Positions 1 to 11,745 of a DNA stretch of 64,000 bases are shown one piece after another. The number at the start of each line of letters is the position of its first letter. Position 1 is the stretch's first letter. The stretch lies in contig JAQGDQ010000587.1 in the NCBI GenBank assembly GCA_030141605.1, positions 1-64,000 on the forward strand, written 5' to 3'. Below the pieces are notes generated by a model. The model was not told the DNA's origin. It saw only the letters and a program-made list of their open reading frames with translations, and searched no databases. The stretch is from Tubiluchus corallicola. Its lineage: Eukaryota; Priapulida; Priapulimorpha; Priapulimorphida; Tubiluchidae. The translations under genes were made by a program, and so were the position numbers.

Positions 1-87
1 TCACTGTCCTTGTTGTTGTTGATCTTCTTTTTCTTCTTCCCATACTATTTCTTGTACAACATGTACATCTACATGCGCATACGCTAA
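1..87 (+). CDS. possible C-terminal coding exon of a membrane protein (partial, cut by window edge)
   Basis: Frame 1 is open from the first base to a TAA at 85-87, giving 28 residues: a Leu/Phe-rich hydrophobic stretch, then PYYFLYNMYIYMRIR and stop. That pattern, one membrane helix followed by a short basic tail, is typical of the end of a single-pass or small multi-pass membrane protein. No splice acceptor can be seen because the window starts inside it. I do not recognise the family. A TTG/TTC-rich repeat could give the same appearance by chance. Confidence 0.28.
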   Translation, partial: SLSLLLLIFFFFFPYYFLYNMYIYMRIR

Positions 88-281
88 ACTAAAAATATAA
101 TCGTTAACAATGAAAACGTTATGAAAATTTATGCATGTTCTATTGAAGATGATTATCAGCAATTATCAGCAGCTATGTGTGGAATAGTCAAGGATTGTGT
201 CAGTCATCATTCTCGGAAAGAACAGCCAATAATAATGTGAGGTGATGACTCATATTAAAAGAAGAGTTAATATTAAAGGAT

Positions 282-876
282 GATGATGATTTTCTATATA
301 TTACCCCATTTTCAAGTATACATTTTAACCTAATTAGCCTAATACTTAAAGGCGCTTCTGATAATTAAACAAAGTGTTAAAAACTTAGTTAACGATGGGC
401 GAGTCCAACTAGTGATTACGTTACAAACGAACACAATCTTCAACAGCATATATATTCTACTGCAGGTGTTTGTGAAAGCGAAAATTGAACGACAGTGCTA
501 CTGCACAACATTCAGTGTAATCTCAGCAAATCTCAGCAAATTCTGAGATAAAAATTGAAATTTTAAATTTACCGTTGTACACACGCATACGCTGCTGAAC
601 GTTTGTAGTTCGCCACAAATTAACACATCTGAAGTCAGAGGTACAGCAACTGTTTTTTGTGCAATGCGTTTCCGAAATGCAGACGTTAAGGCCCGACTAA
701 CTAGCGAATGGCGAGATACATGTAACAGCGAAGAACTAGTGGCACGAACATGAAATTGTGTTTGTGTGGTAATAATTCTTTCACGTAAGTCATTTTTGAA
801 AAAATAGTATGCTTCCTTTCAATATTTTAAAGAGTAGAATGTTTTGACTACAGTTGAAGATTGGGTCCGGTTCTGC
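282..876 (+). repeat. dispersed repeat family A, copy 1
   Basis: About 600 bp, non-coding. It shares long stretches with six other places in the window: a 5' part with GATGATTTTT and a 'CCCCATTTTCAAGT' motif, a middle 'AACTAGTGAT-ACGTTACAAACGAAC' part, and a 3' part containing ACAGCAACTGTTTTTTGTGC and TTTCAATATTTTAAAGAGTAG. No long ORF and no clear terminal inverted repeat was seen, so this may be a LINE/SINE-derived or non-autonomous DNA element. Confidence 0.7.
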
Positions 877-1154
877 TTTAACAAAAAGCGAATGCATGAA
901 GAATATCCTGCAAGTGCATGAGTGTAGCAGTTCCAGTGAGGAGTGTACCAAATTTTTTATACTTATTTGTACACGAACTTGGAGCTCACACAGCGGCGAC
1001 TCACCTGCAAAGGCGCAAGCTACACTGCCTTGACACTCTACTCTTTCTTCATAAAGCTGAAAATTTGTCCAGTAATTAAACATGCCAGGTGTTATCCGAA
1101 TATACTTAAAAATTCATTTGCGTTTCCACTTTTGTTTTCCGAAATGTTTAAAGC

Positions 1155-1745
1155 AAGATAGGACGATTTTTTGTATTCTACCCCATTTTGAAGTGCGCGT
1201 TAAATGTGTGCATTTTAACACAAATAATAATGCAAAAGCATTCCTTATAATTAAATAACGGGTTAAAAACTTAATTAACGATGGTCGAGCCCAGCTAGTG
1301 ATGACGTCACAAACGAACACTATCTTCCAGAGCACAAATATTCCACGAGCGTGTTGCAGGTGTTTTGTGAAAGCGAAAATTGAACTACAGTGCTACTGTA
1401 CAACATTCAGTGTAAATATACGCAAACTCAGCAAATTTTAAGATAAAAGTTGAAATTCTGAATTTTCGTGTTTATTACGCCACAAACGAAGAACAGCTCA
1501 GCACTGAAAGGTACGGCACCCGTTTTTTCTGCAACGTGTTTCCGAAGTGCAGGCGCTAGCGCCCGTCTAACTAACGAACGGCAAAATGCATGTAACGGCG
1601 AAGAGCTAGTCGCGGGAACACGAAATTACTTGTGCGTGGTATTAATTCTTTCACGTAAGTCATTCTCGAAAAAAGTATATATTTGCTTTCAGTATTTTAA
1701 AGAGTAAATTGTTTTGACCTACAGTTTTAGATTGGATCCGATATT
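1155..1745 (+). repeat. dispersed repeat family A, copy 2
   Basis: Same orientation and order of motifs as the copy at 282-876, about 300 bp downstream of it. It contains GATGGTCGAGCCCAGCTAGT, the CGAAAATTGAAC block and the TTTCACGTAAGTCATTCTCG block. Differences between the copies are scattered substitutions and small indels, so neither insertion is recent. Confidence 0.7.
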
Positions 1746-2085
1746 CCTTTAATAATGGCTTCTTATTTCATTTCGTTGCCAACGTTCTTTTTTCTTTGAT
1801 TTCGCTTTCCCTTTTCATTCCCGTTTTCACACAGGCCGTTTTGGCGCTATTTCAGAAATAAAGAGAAGCCTGAGAACACCCCTTCAGCAAAGTAGAATAA
1901 AAAATAGTTGTACGCAAAGTAACTGTCAGTGAAAACTGATTGGCAAAGTTCAGTGTTTCAATGTGTCAGTCTTTTGTATGTCATTCCCTTGAAAGACCGC
2001 ATAGTAAGTCAGTGGATTAAATACATTGACGAAAATCAGGATCAGTCTGATATCGTTAAATTTGAATTGCACGTTCAAAATTCAT

Positions 2086-2655
2086 TGTCGAGAATGACCG
2101 TGTTTTGAATGAACGTGTGTATGGAGAGTGACAGTATTTCGAATGACAGTGTGAACGGAGAATGACATTGGTTTGAATGACAGTGTGAATGGAGAATGGC
2201 AGTGTTTTAAATGATCGTGTGGATAGAGAATGACAGTGTTTTGAATGACCGTTTGGATGGAGAATGAGAGCACTTTGAATGACAGTGTGGATGGAGAATG
2301 ACAGTGTATTGAATGACCGTGTGGATGGAGAATGAGAGTACTTTGAATGACCGTGTGAACGGAGAATGAGAGTGTTTGAATGACCGTGTGAACGGAGAGT
2401 GAGAGTGTTTGAATGACAGTGTGGACGGAGAATGAGAGTGTTTGAATGACAGTGTGGACGGAGAATGAGAGTGTTTGAATGATCGTGTGAACGGAGAACG
2501 CAGCTTTTTGAATGATCATGTGGATGGAAAACAATAGTGTTTTGAATGATCGTGTGGACGGAGAATGACAGTATTTTGAATGACAGTGTAGAGAGAGAAT
2601 GACAGTATTTTGAATGACAGTGTAGAGAGAGAATGACAGTATTTTGACATGTGGA
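2086..2655. repeat. minisatellite, 33-37 bp unit
   Basis: About 16 imperfect head-to-tail copies of a unit like GAATGACCGTGTGGATGGAG plus AATGAGAGTGTTTT. Unit length drifts between 33 and 37 bp. On the minus strand the unit lacks stop codons in two frames, which creates long artificial reading frames of His/Ser/Thr-rich repeats. I regard these as non-coding. Confidence 0.9.
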
Positions 2656-2889
2656 AGGCATAATAGAAAGTATCACATTTGACGAAATTAAATATATGTT
2701 AGAATTATAGGCTGAAGAGCCACTTGGTCTGCTGTAACTGGATCTGTATACCCAATAAATACTGCCTCCGTAATGAAACCGTAACATTTCCACATAACTG
2801 GCATTGAATTATCTAAGCATCAAATTATCCTTGTTCCATGTTCCCAGCACTTTCTCACAGAACTTCATTGACTCATAGACCTCTTTGAG

Positions 2890-3021
2890 TCATTCTATCA
2901 TCGCCCTCTTCTGAGCTCTTAGCAATCTCTGTCTTATCTCTTCGAGTCTAAATAAACTTTCCAATTCACTTTCTGTTTTGCTGATCCTTATCCGTTCTTC
3001 GCTAACATCATTTTCACCAGT
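2890..3021 (-). pseudogene. possible coiled-coil exon, unrecognised
   Basis: After a candidate acceptor (TTTATAG, 3022-3028) the minus strand is open for 43 codons rich in Glu, Arg and Leu (ERIRISKTESELESLFRLEE is part of it), then TGA at 2892-2890. Beyond the TGA the same frame stays open for another ~26 codons with protein-like composition. It could be a terminal exon, or an older coding sequence with one nonsense change. No family recognised, and no partner exon found. Confidence 0.25.
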
Positions 3022-3416
3022 CTATAAACATTCTTCAACTCTTCCAAGAGAACATAAATAGCCGAGATCTGTGCTGTATATTCATATGCTCTATAATTAT
3101 GTATTACATTTATATTTTATTGGGTAATTACAGTTACAATTACAATTCACATTATACACACACTGATTACAAAGATATAATTCTATACATATATAACGCT
3201 GTAAAATCATATACTAAGAATACAATATTACAAGTCAAATTCAATAAAATAAACTAAAGACAGAACATCAAACTTTGATGTATAAACCCAATGATACAAC
3301 ATAAATTTACATAACCACAAATTTAATGTAGTTTCATACACATATAGTATTTAATTTAGATAAGTGATGTTATATATATATATATATATATATATACAGT
3401 TCGTTTTTTATTGTAA

Positions 3417-3975
3417 TTACATCCTAGAACTGAAACATTTTAAAACAAAATTACAAGCAATTTGGAGAATTTCCGAATCGTTTGAGCCTAATAATAATAA
3501 TTTAAGTTTGTCATAATCTGATAAATAAGTAAAGTTTGGATATAGAGAGCTAATATCTGTGTAAAGAGTGTTTCTTAGTCGCTCATATCTGCTACAGTGG
3601 AAGAGCAAATGTTCCGTCTTCTATTTCTGCTTCATTTGGGTCGCATTGTGTACTGTATCTTTCACAGTCTGGGATTTTATTAGGTTTATGATGTCTACCG
3701 GTTTCTCTTGCAAGTGTGTGGGAGTCTAATACGTAGTTTCGTGAAAGCAATTTTAGCATTGCGAGTAATAGTATTAATTTGTAAATAATTTTCTAATTCG
3801 TAGCATTCTTTAACTTTGCAGTAGGTTCTTAATTTGTTTCCATCGTTGTTATTAGTGCTGTGTGTTTCGTTACTGTCTTCTTTCCACATTTTCAAATATA
3901 TATTTTGGAGTTTCTGTTTAACGCTGTATAGTAAGCGTTTGTTGCTTACAGTTCCTTGGTTTTCCCTATACATGA
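3417..3975 (-). pseudogene. 3' fragment of a non-LTR retrotransposon (LINE) ORF, frameshifted
   Basis: Read on the minus strand, the region gives NKLRTYCKVKECYELENYL, then RNAKIAFTKLRIRLPHTCKR, then a Cys-containing segment and, after a frameshift near 3605, LLFHCSRYERLRNTLY. This order (GNKLRTY ... LxKLRxxxHxx ... C ... HxLxxCxxYxxLR) is the usual end of LINE reverse-transcriptase polyproteins. The frameshift and the absence of any upstream RT domain mark it as a dead 5'-truncated copy. Confidence 0.7.
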
Positions 3976-4903
3976 TCGAAACCTGTTAAGCTCTATGCAC
4001 CTTTCACAAATTTTCCCAGCTGATTATATTACTGTCTGATTGACTTAAAGACTCTGAATAAATCTGTTTAATTGTTATGCTCATAATATGCTGATAATAA
4101 TTTACCAACTGACACACCATGCTCGTAAGTAATACAGTAACATAGGGGCCCGTGTTATGACCTTTTGAGGCTCCTAGGCTAATGAAATTATGGGGCCCTA
4201 CAGACGGAGCTACCCTCTAATTTGTTCGCACTCGTCTTGAATATTTTTACTTGTGATAATTTGCATAATTGGGGCCCAATCTTGTAAATAAAGGGCTTTA
4301 AAGAGGGGCCTTTATCTCAAATAAAGGGCCTCAATCAACTCCCCTTTGTCTAAAACAAAAGGCCTCAAACAGGGATCCTTTATCTTAATAAGCAGCCACT
4401 TTAAAATTAGATTTTCAGACTTTCTGGCCTCCTTTTTAAGGCCAGTAATGGAAAATGTGCCCCCCTCCCCCAAGTGTGAAGGACGTTAGGCTGCAGCCTA
4501 TACTATGATCCAGCCCTGGGTAATACCTCAAAATAAGATAGGAGCTATATGCTGATATAGTAGAACGAACACGCTGTATATAGAGCGCTCCTTGCACATT
4601 TTAAAGTAAATTTCCTCTTATGAGGCGTTTGTTGTAGATGGAAGCTCAATTTAGTAGTTATTTTGAAAACTCATTAATTTACTATTAGCTATTATTATTT
4701 TTTAAGCTTAATTGCTCATTGCAACACTGCTGAACACTATTCTCGTGTTAACGAGTTAAGTCAAATTACTTGAATATCTGTTCGTCTCTTGTAGTTTTGT
4801 ACAGCTGAGCTTATCGATTTGTTATGTCAGGGGTTGGCTGCATTCCATTCAAGCTTTGTCAATAGATGGCACCACGCGACTAAGCTCAACTGAAACTGGA
4901 AAC
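3976..4903. other. intergenic, upstream of MOB1
   Basis: No gene recognised. It contains a patch of GGGGCCC/AAAGGGCC-rich repeats (about 4145-4480) and otherwise AT-rich unique sequence. A short upstream ATG frame (4866) precedes the MOB1 start. Confidence 0.5.
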
Positions 4904-7900
4904 ATGGAGAAAAAGTATGTTTTCGTGGTTTTTACGAAAAATGTTTATTTGTTTAGTGAGCATTATCATCTGTTACAAAAACTATTTTGTTTTTACAGAG
5001 GAAACAAATCTAATAAGGCATTCAAACCGAAGAAAACCATCCCCGAGGGTACACACCAGTATGACTTGATGAAGCAAGCGGCAGCCACTCTCGGCAGTGG
5101 GGATTTAAGATTTGCTGTCATGTTACCAGAGGGCGAGGATTTAAACGAATGGGTGGCTGTAAACAGTAAGTGATTTTTGTAAACACTACCGTGCCTGTAG
5201 GCTTTCCGTGGTTTTGTGATGAAGAACTTGTCAAAATGAATTGGTGGTCAGTAATTTTTAAAGCACAAGCCTCTTGTCGAAGTATCTTTTGATAGTTTGT
5301 TTGCCAGAACTTCTTCTGAGGCTGACAAAGCACGGCTTTTAGCAATATCTTCTAGGCATGCTAGTGCATGGCTCGAAACTATACTTTTCGAAAGGAAATT
5401 GCGTGTTTTTGCATTTTATTAATAACAGTCATTTTACATTTGTCTTTGACAATGTTTTTGCACCCTCTCTGTACTCTGCAGTGTTTCGTGATTGCTGTGA
5501 TGCATTTCATTGAAACGTGTTAGTTGTGCATAGCTGTTAGTTTAGCCAATGCTGAAGTGTTATACTTGCCGTCATTGCAGAAATGCTTTACTCTTGTTTA
5601 TTGCAAATATTTCCAGTGCAGTTACTGTCATAGGTTTAAAGCTGTGCTTTCTGTGTTTCCTGATTTCACACAATAAAGTTTGATGCTAATTTTTCGGCCA
5701 TATTGACTACATAGTGACATGGAAAACTTTTCTCAGGCTTGTGACCCTTATCCAGTAAATGTATTGTGAGCATAATATATTTGGAGTGCAGATAAATACT
5801 AAAATATTTAGTAAGTCAGTGAGTTAGTGGGTTGTTCATTTGTCATTTCGTAAGCAAATTATTCGGTCATTGAACCAATGCAAGTAAATTAAGTTAGCCC
5901 ATCAGTTCAGTCAGTTAGCTATTAGATTGGTCATCGTCTTACCCAGTTTTTCATTCTTGTCAACTCGTTTGTCCATCGGTTTGTCAAACAGCCACTCTGG
6001 CAGTTTCTCAGTAAGTCAATGAATGATTAAAATGTCAAGCAGCCAGTTTGTCATTTATTCAAACAGGTTGACATGTCAATCAATTTTAACATTAGAATGA
6101 GGTGTTCAGTGTGTTAGTCAGTCAGTCTCTCAGTTTGTGAGCTAATCAAACAGTCAATCTGTCAGTCAATCACATCAGTGTATCATGTAGTGAGTCAGCC
6201 AGTAAGTTAGTCATTCATTTACCCATTATGTCAGTTATGGTGGCAGTAAATATGTAAATCAGTGAGCCAGTGAGTTGGTTAGTTACTCAGTCAACCAAGA
6301 AGATGGTTAGTTAGTCAGTGCATTAGGGCAGGCAGCAAGTAGGTATGCAGTTAAGCAGTCAGTAAATCAGTAGTAGCAGCAGCAGCAGCAGCAGCAGTAA
6401 ATCTCTAGTAGTTATAATATAACTTTTGAGACAAATAGTTCTTCGACTGTGGTTGCGACAAATTGCACATATAATAGATTGTCGTCAAGACATAGGTGAC
6501 TCCACTGGCAAGTTTTCTCACTATAATATATAATCCAGCATCCTTGTTATAGGTATGTTCCAATTAGCACGGTGATTAAATTTCAATGGATGATGTTCAT
6601 AGTGTCTATCTAATTTTGATTTAAATAAATTTACAGATGTTGCTGTTCTCACATCACAGGGCAAATATGTGCTGATACAGCTTCATATTTGTAACTTTCA
6701 GTATTAGCAATTCTCACAGCCAACTGTTAAGCTATTAAAATCTGTCAAGTTATTATTTGAGTGGTCATGTGTGGTACTGATTAATACTGTATTTTTTGCA
6801 GCGGTAGATTTCTTCAATCAAATCAACATGTTGTATGGAACAATCACTGAATTCTGTACACCAGAGACGTGTCCCGTCATGAGCGCAGGTATGCCCGTTA
6901 AATCTTCTCTTAAAATCAAATATTTACAATTTTTACCCCTAAATGTCCATAAATGAAAACAGCACTACAAACTTGGAGAATTCTTGAATGAATCAATGCA
7001 TGCTGATTTATCCTTCTCTGAGCCACAGAACCATGCGAGGCGGTACAGCCACATGTGGATGTAAGTGTAGGAAGTAAAACAGGTCATAATTGGCATGGAG
7101 AGCGAAACGATCAACCTCCTATGCTGGCACAAGTCATTCATTCATGCAAAACATGCGTACATATCCACTCTGCCATGAAACCCACCACACTGTGAAGTGC
7201 AAAAGTACAGTATAACAGTCTAGTGAACCTACCAGGCTCTCAGAAAAAGTATTTTATAATCGGAGTATTCTATAAGCACACATGGTTAGCAGTATGTATA
7301 TGACTAATATATAAAAGTGTATAAATAATGTACACAATGTGTGGCTTCGTGGAGGCTGTAAACCAGGGCTTCATGGAGGATGTAAACTGGGACTATGGAG
7401 TCAGAGTACCTAAAACTTAGGGTTTTAGAGTCGGGACTCAGGAGTACACTTATTATTAGAGGAGTCGGTGTTTGAGTCGGTCAAATTAGACGAACTCAAA
7501 CTCCAGTTACTTTTAACGTCCCATTTTTGACGCTTTCGTATTGGCATCTATGCAGCTAGACTGTTTTTCGAGCATTAGAAGTAGTGATGAAATGCCACTG
7601 TGGTTAAATATTGAGAATACTACAAACTATTACTTAAAGGCAGGGATCGGAATTGGGGCATCGGATCTAAAATTTGAGGATACGGTCTCTGAGTCGGATT
7701 TCTAAAATTGTAGGAGTTGGGAGTTTAATGTACTGACTCCACATACAAAGTACTTTAGAAGATTCTATCAACTTCTTTGCAGTTTGTTCAAATGCAATGA
7801 AATATATTTTGTTGGTTCTCAGTAAACTAAAAATTAATGAATATTTCACATGAAATTGTCTGTACGCTGTACATGTTCAGTTTTAAATTTACGTGACGTG

Positions 7901-10900
7901 TGTTCAGTAAAGTTAATGAGATTCAAAAAACTCAAATGTTTGCACAAAATGTCTGTTTGTTCTTTGTACAAAACTTTTTGCAGTAGGATTCATTATTTGA
8001 TGAAACATCTCAGCATTGAGCTGCCAGTTTGCATCTGTAAAATAGCTGGTTGCCATGCTGCTCAGTGACTCTGAAGTACTCATTTTAACACCTATAATAG
8101 TGCCAAAGTGTTTCTAATAATTAACGAATAAGTTGAAAAAGATTTTATTAATGGCGTAACTAGTACTGACATCACAAACGAACGTGATTTTCAACTGCAT
8201 AAACATTCCATGAGCGTATTGCATGTGTTTGCAAAAGCGAAAATTGAAGTTTAGGGCTACTATACAATATGCACTGTGATAAAATTCAACAAATTTCAAG
8301 TTTAATATTCATATTTCAAGTTTTACTGCTGTGCTCATTCATGAGCTCTGTAATGTGTGCACTACATCACAACCAAACACCTCTGAATTGAGAGGTACAG
8401 CACCTGTTTTTTATGCAATGTTTACGAAATGCAGGCACTAGTGCCCATCTAACTACCAAGTGGAAAAATGCATGTAACAGCCAAAAACTAGACGTGCACA
8501 TCCAAAATTTGATTTCTGTGGTAATAATTCTTTCATGTAGGTCATTCTTGAAAAAATAAACTGTTCCCTTTCAATATTTTGTAGGGTAGATTGCTTTAAG
8601 TCATAGTTTAAGATGTAATTTGGTTTTCCTTTTAAAACGGTTAATTATCAAAACGGTTTGTATAATTTTTCATCTAGGTCCGAAATACGAATATCACTGG
8701 GCAGATGGCACCACCGTCAAGAAACCCATCAAATGTTCTGCACCGAAATACATTGACTACCTCATGACTTGGGTTCAAGACCAATTGGAGGACGAACAAC
8801 TCTTTCCATCGAAAATAGGTACCTCAGATTAAATTTATTAAATTCTTCATAACAAGAACAATATCCGTTTCATAATCAACCCGCTGCATTTTGTTACATT
8901 TTTGTTAGAAAAATTGAACGTTTCTAGTTCTACATTCTACTCTATATTTGCAGGGGTTCCATTTCCAAAGAATTTTCTCACTTGTGCAAAGACGATCTTA
9001 AAGCGTTTGTTCCGCGTGTATGCTCACATCTACCATCAGCACTTTGGCGAAGTGGTGCAGCTCGGAGAGGAGGCACATCTGAACACATCTTTCAAACATT
9101 TCATCTTTTTTGTTCAGGTAAGTACAACCTGCATCTGCTGTCGCCTCAGAAGCAGCAGTAGGTTTAGTAACTTTTCTGTAGGATTCTATTTCTTTTGTTA
9201 GATAAGATAAGAAATGATGTTTACTGAGGGATAATTTACTGAGCAAAGCTCGTGATTGATGCACGCTTTGCAAACAGTATTCAGGCTGATAGCAAAAAAC
9301 ACATATTTTGTACAAAAACACAGTTCAAAAAGCAGTTCAAAAAGATGAAATTTAAAAAGCACAATACAATTAATTAGAATAAGACTCTTGATAAAAAGCT
9401 TTAAGATGACCCTTGAACAAATTAATATTGCTACTGCTCTTTAATTTTGTTGACAAAGAATTCCATACTTTAGACCCCCCGTAGTTTAAAGATTTTTGTC
9501 CAGCTTGTGTTCGGCATAACATTATTTGTAATATATTTCTTCCGGCTAAACGGGTTCGATACTAATGGAAATATTCAAAAATAAAGTATTTTTAAAAGAC
9601 ACTTTTTTGCTAACACTTAAAGAGCTTGTTCCTGTTGATTAATGGTTGTTTATTAGAATATAAGAAAATTTCCCCAATTACTATCACTTTGTCCAGCACA
9701 AACCTTATAATTTATTTTTCGTTGCATTAATTATCTAAGTTGCATATTTATGAAAAAGTTACTGCATTGCTGAAACAATTGCATAACGAATGTTTTACTT
9801 CCACACAAAGCGTAGCAAAACTTCTTGACAGCAGTATCAGGGTAACAGCTGTATGTCTGTTATCAGTGGGTTGTTACTCAGATAAATTCGTTAACACTGA
9901 CCATAACAGCCGTTTACAAGCGGGCAAACAAGGCAAACCCTTTGCATTCAAACTAACAACACAGCTGGGCTTCCATGTAAATGGTTTCCCTTGTGGCAGG
10001 TTACGCAAGATCAAAGAATCACTAAACGAATTTTATTTAAAGGCAAGGACAAGTCACATAGCGTGTTGGGTTTATTTTACTATTACCCTTTAAACGTTGA
10101 AGAATGTAACAAAGAACTTTGCAAAAAAAACTGCTCTATAAAACATAAAGTTAATTTATACTTTGCAGTAGCCGCAGTTCAGTTGAAAATTGTTACTTAA
10201 GAATAATTGGTGTACAGTGTTCCCTCACTTATCGCGGGTGTTCCGTTCCAGGCCCACCCGCAATAAGTGAATATGTTTGATATTTTCTATGGGTTTCTAC
10301 TCCTCACACAATGCATTATCATGACATATTATATATGAATTGCATCTGCTTAGCTTAGACTAATTAAAAATCAATTTTTGTCCATCAAAAATTGAAAAAG
10401 CTTTCAGTAGCCGCAGTGTTTGCACCATAGCAATGTACTGTATCACTTGTGTGAAATTGGCTAAAGCAGAAAATTTCAACTATCCAGACACAACACTCTG
10501 ATACACTTTGATCGCAAACCTACTCTATTTTTAATGAGAAATTCCTGTTAAAAGATTAACTGACCTTAATTTCTCCTTGGCTGAGCGGTTGGTTTTTTCT
10601 GGGACTCTGCACAGCAGATGGCGATCGATAAATTAGTGCGATCGCGCAAGTGTGTATGCACCAGACTAAGCTACTCAATAGGTTAAGTTGCAGTGCCTTA
10701 ATTTTAACCAATTAAATCAGTTTTAAATGTCTAAACAAATAGCGTGATTGGATAGCCGATATTCTCTTGAATTGAACAGTAACCGTTATAATTGTAATCA
10801 TTTGGTTATGTCTGTGCTCTTACAGTTGCGGAAAGTAAGTCTTATAAGACCTGTTTTGAATTATGTGGTCCTGAAGGAGTTAAGATTAACTGAGAAACTA

Positions 10901-11133
10901 AGTTAAAGTTAGAGTTTTGCTTACCAGTATTTGATGAGCCTCGCCTTACCGCCAACTCAGTTGTGCCCAGACCTGGCGTTATAGCCATGTTTGACCGTAT
11001 TTTGCTTTTGTCAAAGCATAACTTGATACAGTATTGTATCCTTGCATTCATCTAGGAATTCAACCTGATTGATCGGAGAGAATTGGCGCCTCTACAAGAG
11101 CTCACCGACAAACTCACAAACAAGGACAGATGA
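4904..11133 (+). CDS. MOB1: MOB kinase activator 1 (MOB1), complete, six exons
   Basis: Exons 4904-4914, 4999-5165, 6802-6888, 8678-8818, 8954-9117 and 11056-11133 join in frame to 648 nt (215 aa; human MOB1A/B are 216). All introns are GT-AG. MOB1 binds and allosterically activates NDR/LATS kinases in the Hippo and mitotic-exit pathways and is itself a substrate of MST/Hippo. The fold's zinc ligands are visible: Cys pair in CTPETCP (exon 3) and His pair in HIYHQHF (exon 5). Family blocks [31 protein letters not shown] and [10 protein letters not shown] are nearly unchanged. The first exon is only 11 nt (ATG GAG AAA AA) followed by an 84-nt intron. The resulting N-terminus, [12 protein letters not shown], replaces the usual MSFLFGSRN-type start; that start is inferred from phase and could be different. 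Intron 3 holds a family-A repeat. Confidence 0.95.
5820..6405. repeat. degenerate CAGT/TCAG-rich tandem repeat in MOB1 intron 2
   Basis: Long run of imperfect GTCAGTCAGTTAGT-like words, ending in a short pure (CAG)n/(GCA)n tract at about 6373-6397. It lies wholly within the intron between MOB1 exons 2 and 3. Confidence 0.75.
7390..7745. mobile_element. non-autonomous DNA transposon (MITE) with GAGTC-rich inverted ends
   Basis: Left end TGGAGTCAGAGTACCTAAAA is matched by the reverse complement of the right end (TGGAGTCAGTACATTAAACT). The interior is rich in GAGTCGG. No ORF. It sits in MOB1 intron 3, upstream of the family-A copy. Superfamily not determined. Confidence 0.5.
8060..8625 (+). repeat. 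dispersed repeat family A, copy 3
   Basis: Same motif order as the copies at 282 and 1155. It ends about 50 bp before MOB1 exon 4, so it lies close to the acceptor and branch region without disturbing the AG at 8676-8677. Confidence 0.7.
9340..9560 (-). pseudogene. LINE C-terminal fragment
   Basis: Minus-strand translation gives [20 protein letters not shown] followed by a [13 protein letters not shown]-like stretch, the hallmark 'WN.LP..LK..S...FK..LK' end of CR1/L2/jockey-type LINE proteins. It is truncated and isolated in MOB1 intron 5. Confidence 0.65.
10209..10883. mobile_element. DNA-transposon-like repeat, homologous in reverse orientation to 43390-44116
   Basis: The stretch from about 10310 to 10883 matches the reverse complement of 43390-44116 (shared words include CCGCAGTGTTTGCACC/variant, CTAAGCTACTCAATAG and GGTCCTGAAGGAGTTA). 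It ends in CCTGAAGGAGTTAA, which is one inverted end of the other copy. The start carries a hairpin, CACTTATCGCGGGT against ACCCGCAATAAGTG. No intact ORF. Confidence 0.55.
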
Positions 11134-11469
11134 AGAACTTACATCATAGAAATGTTTGTTACGAGTTGCATTAAGATATTTAAGCACCCGGTGACTTGTA
11201 TTGTGAAGTTCTCAGAAGCCAATATCCAGCGCCAGAATTTCGTTATGTTTTGTCACAAACTAAGCATATCCTTGAGAATCCAGTTCTAAATTACATCTAG
11301 TTCAAGTACAATGAATTATAATTATTGAAACAGTGGAGAATTATAAGCTGTAGTTTGTAATTGACAAAAGAGCAAGGGGCCCGCCAAAATAAAATATAGA
11401 AAAAAGTTTTTTTTTCAAAAGTCAGTCACTATATTTCAAATCGGGTTTACACAAATCAAGTTTACACAA
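11134..11469. other. 3' flank of MOB1
   Basis: AT-rich sequence directly after the MOB1 stop, probably 3' UTR. An AATAAA lies in AAAATAAAATATAG near 11388-11400 and may be the poly(A) signal. No other feature seen. Confidence 0.35.
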
Positions 11470-11745
11470 TTCACGTTTACACAGTTTAAGTTTAAGTTCA
11501 AAATTTCAGTTTCCGAACTTTTCTGGGGGCAAAGTCAGTTATAATTTCTGAAAAGTCCATTTTTTTCAACATATCTGACTCAATATGCATCAGTGATAAA
11601 TTGTTTAATTTGTCATCCTTTAGAGATGACCGTAAATAAGTTTTTATCCTTTTCAGAGCAGAGAATGATCGTTCCCCACTGCAGTTTGAAACCATCATAC
11701 ACAAGTACATTCTAACACATATGTAAACAAAAACTCACAAAATTA
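11470..11745 (-). pseudogene. hAT-family transposase C-terminal (dimerisation) fragment
   Basis: Minus strand reads VSNCSGERSFSALKRIKTYL then RSSLKDDKLNNLSLMHIE, the conserved C-terminal dimerisation motif of hAT transposases and ZMYM/hAT-derived proteins (SxAERxFSxLKxIKxxLRxxMxxxRLxxLxxL). Only this ~70-codon piece is present; catalytic parts are absent, so it is a remnant. Confidence 0.75.

Noticed and set aside
1008-1060. Minus-strand 52-nt piece between ATTTTCAG and GCAG/GTGAGT (LYEERVECQGSVACAFA)
   Set aside because: Splice signals look fine but no phase-matched neighbours or homology could be recognised.
2056-2793. Overlapping minus-strand ORFs of 245 and 150 codons with His/Ser repeats
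   Set aside because: They exist only because the minisatellite unit lacks stops in two frames; no domain, splice signals or non-repeat coding sequence.
4856-5173. MOB1 start at an upstream codon reading through 4915-4998
   Set aside because: The read-through inserts a hydrophobic Phe/Tyr-rich stretch absent from all MOB1 proteins; GTATGT...TTTTACAG marks it as an intron.
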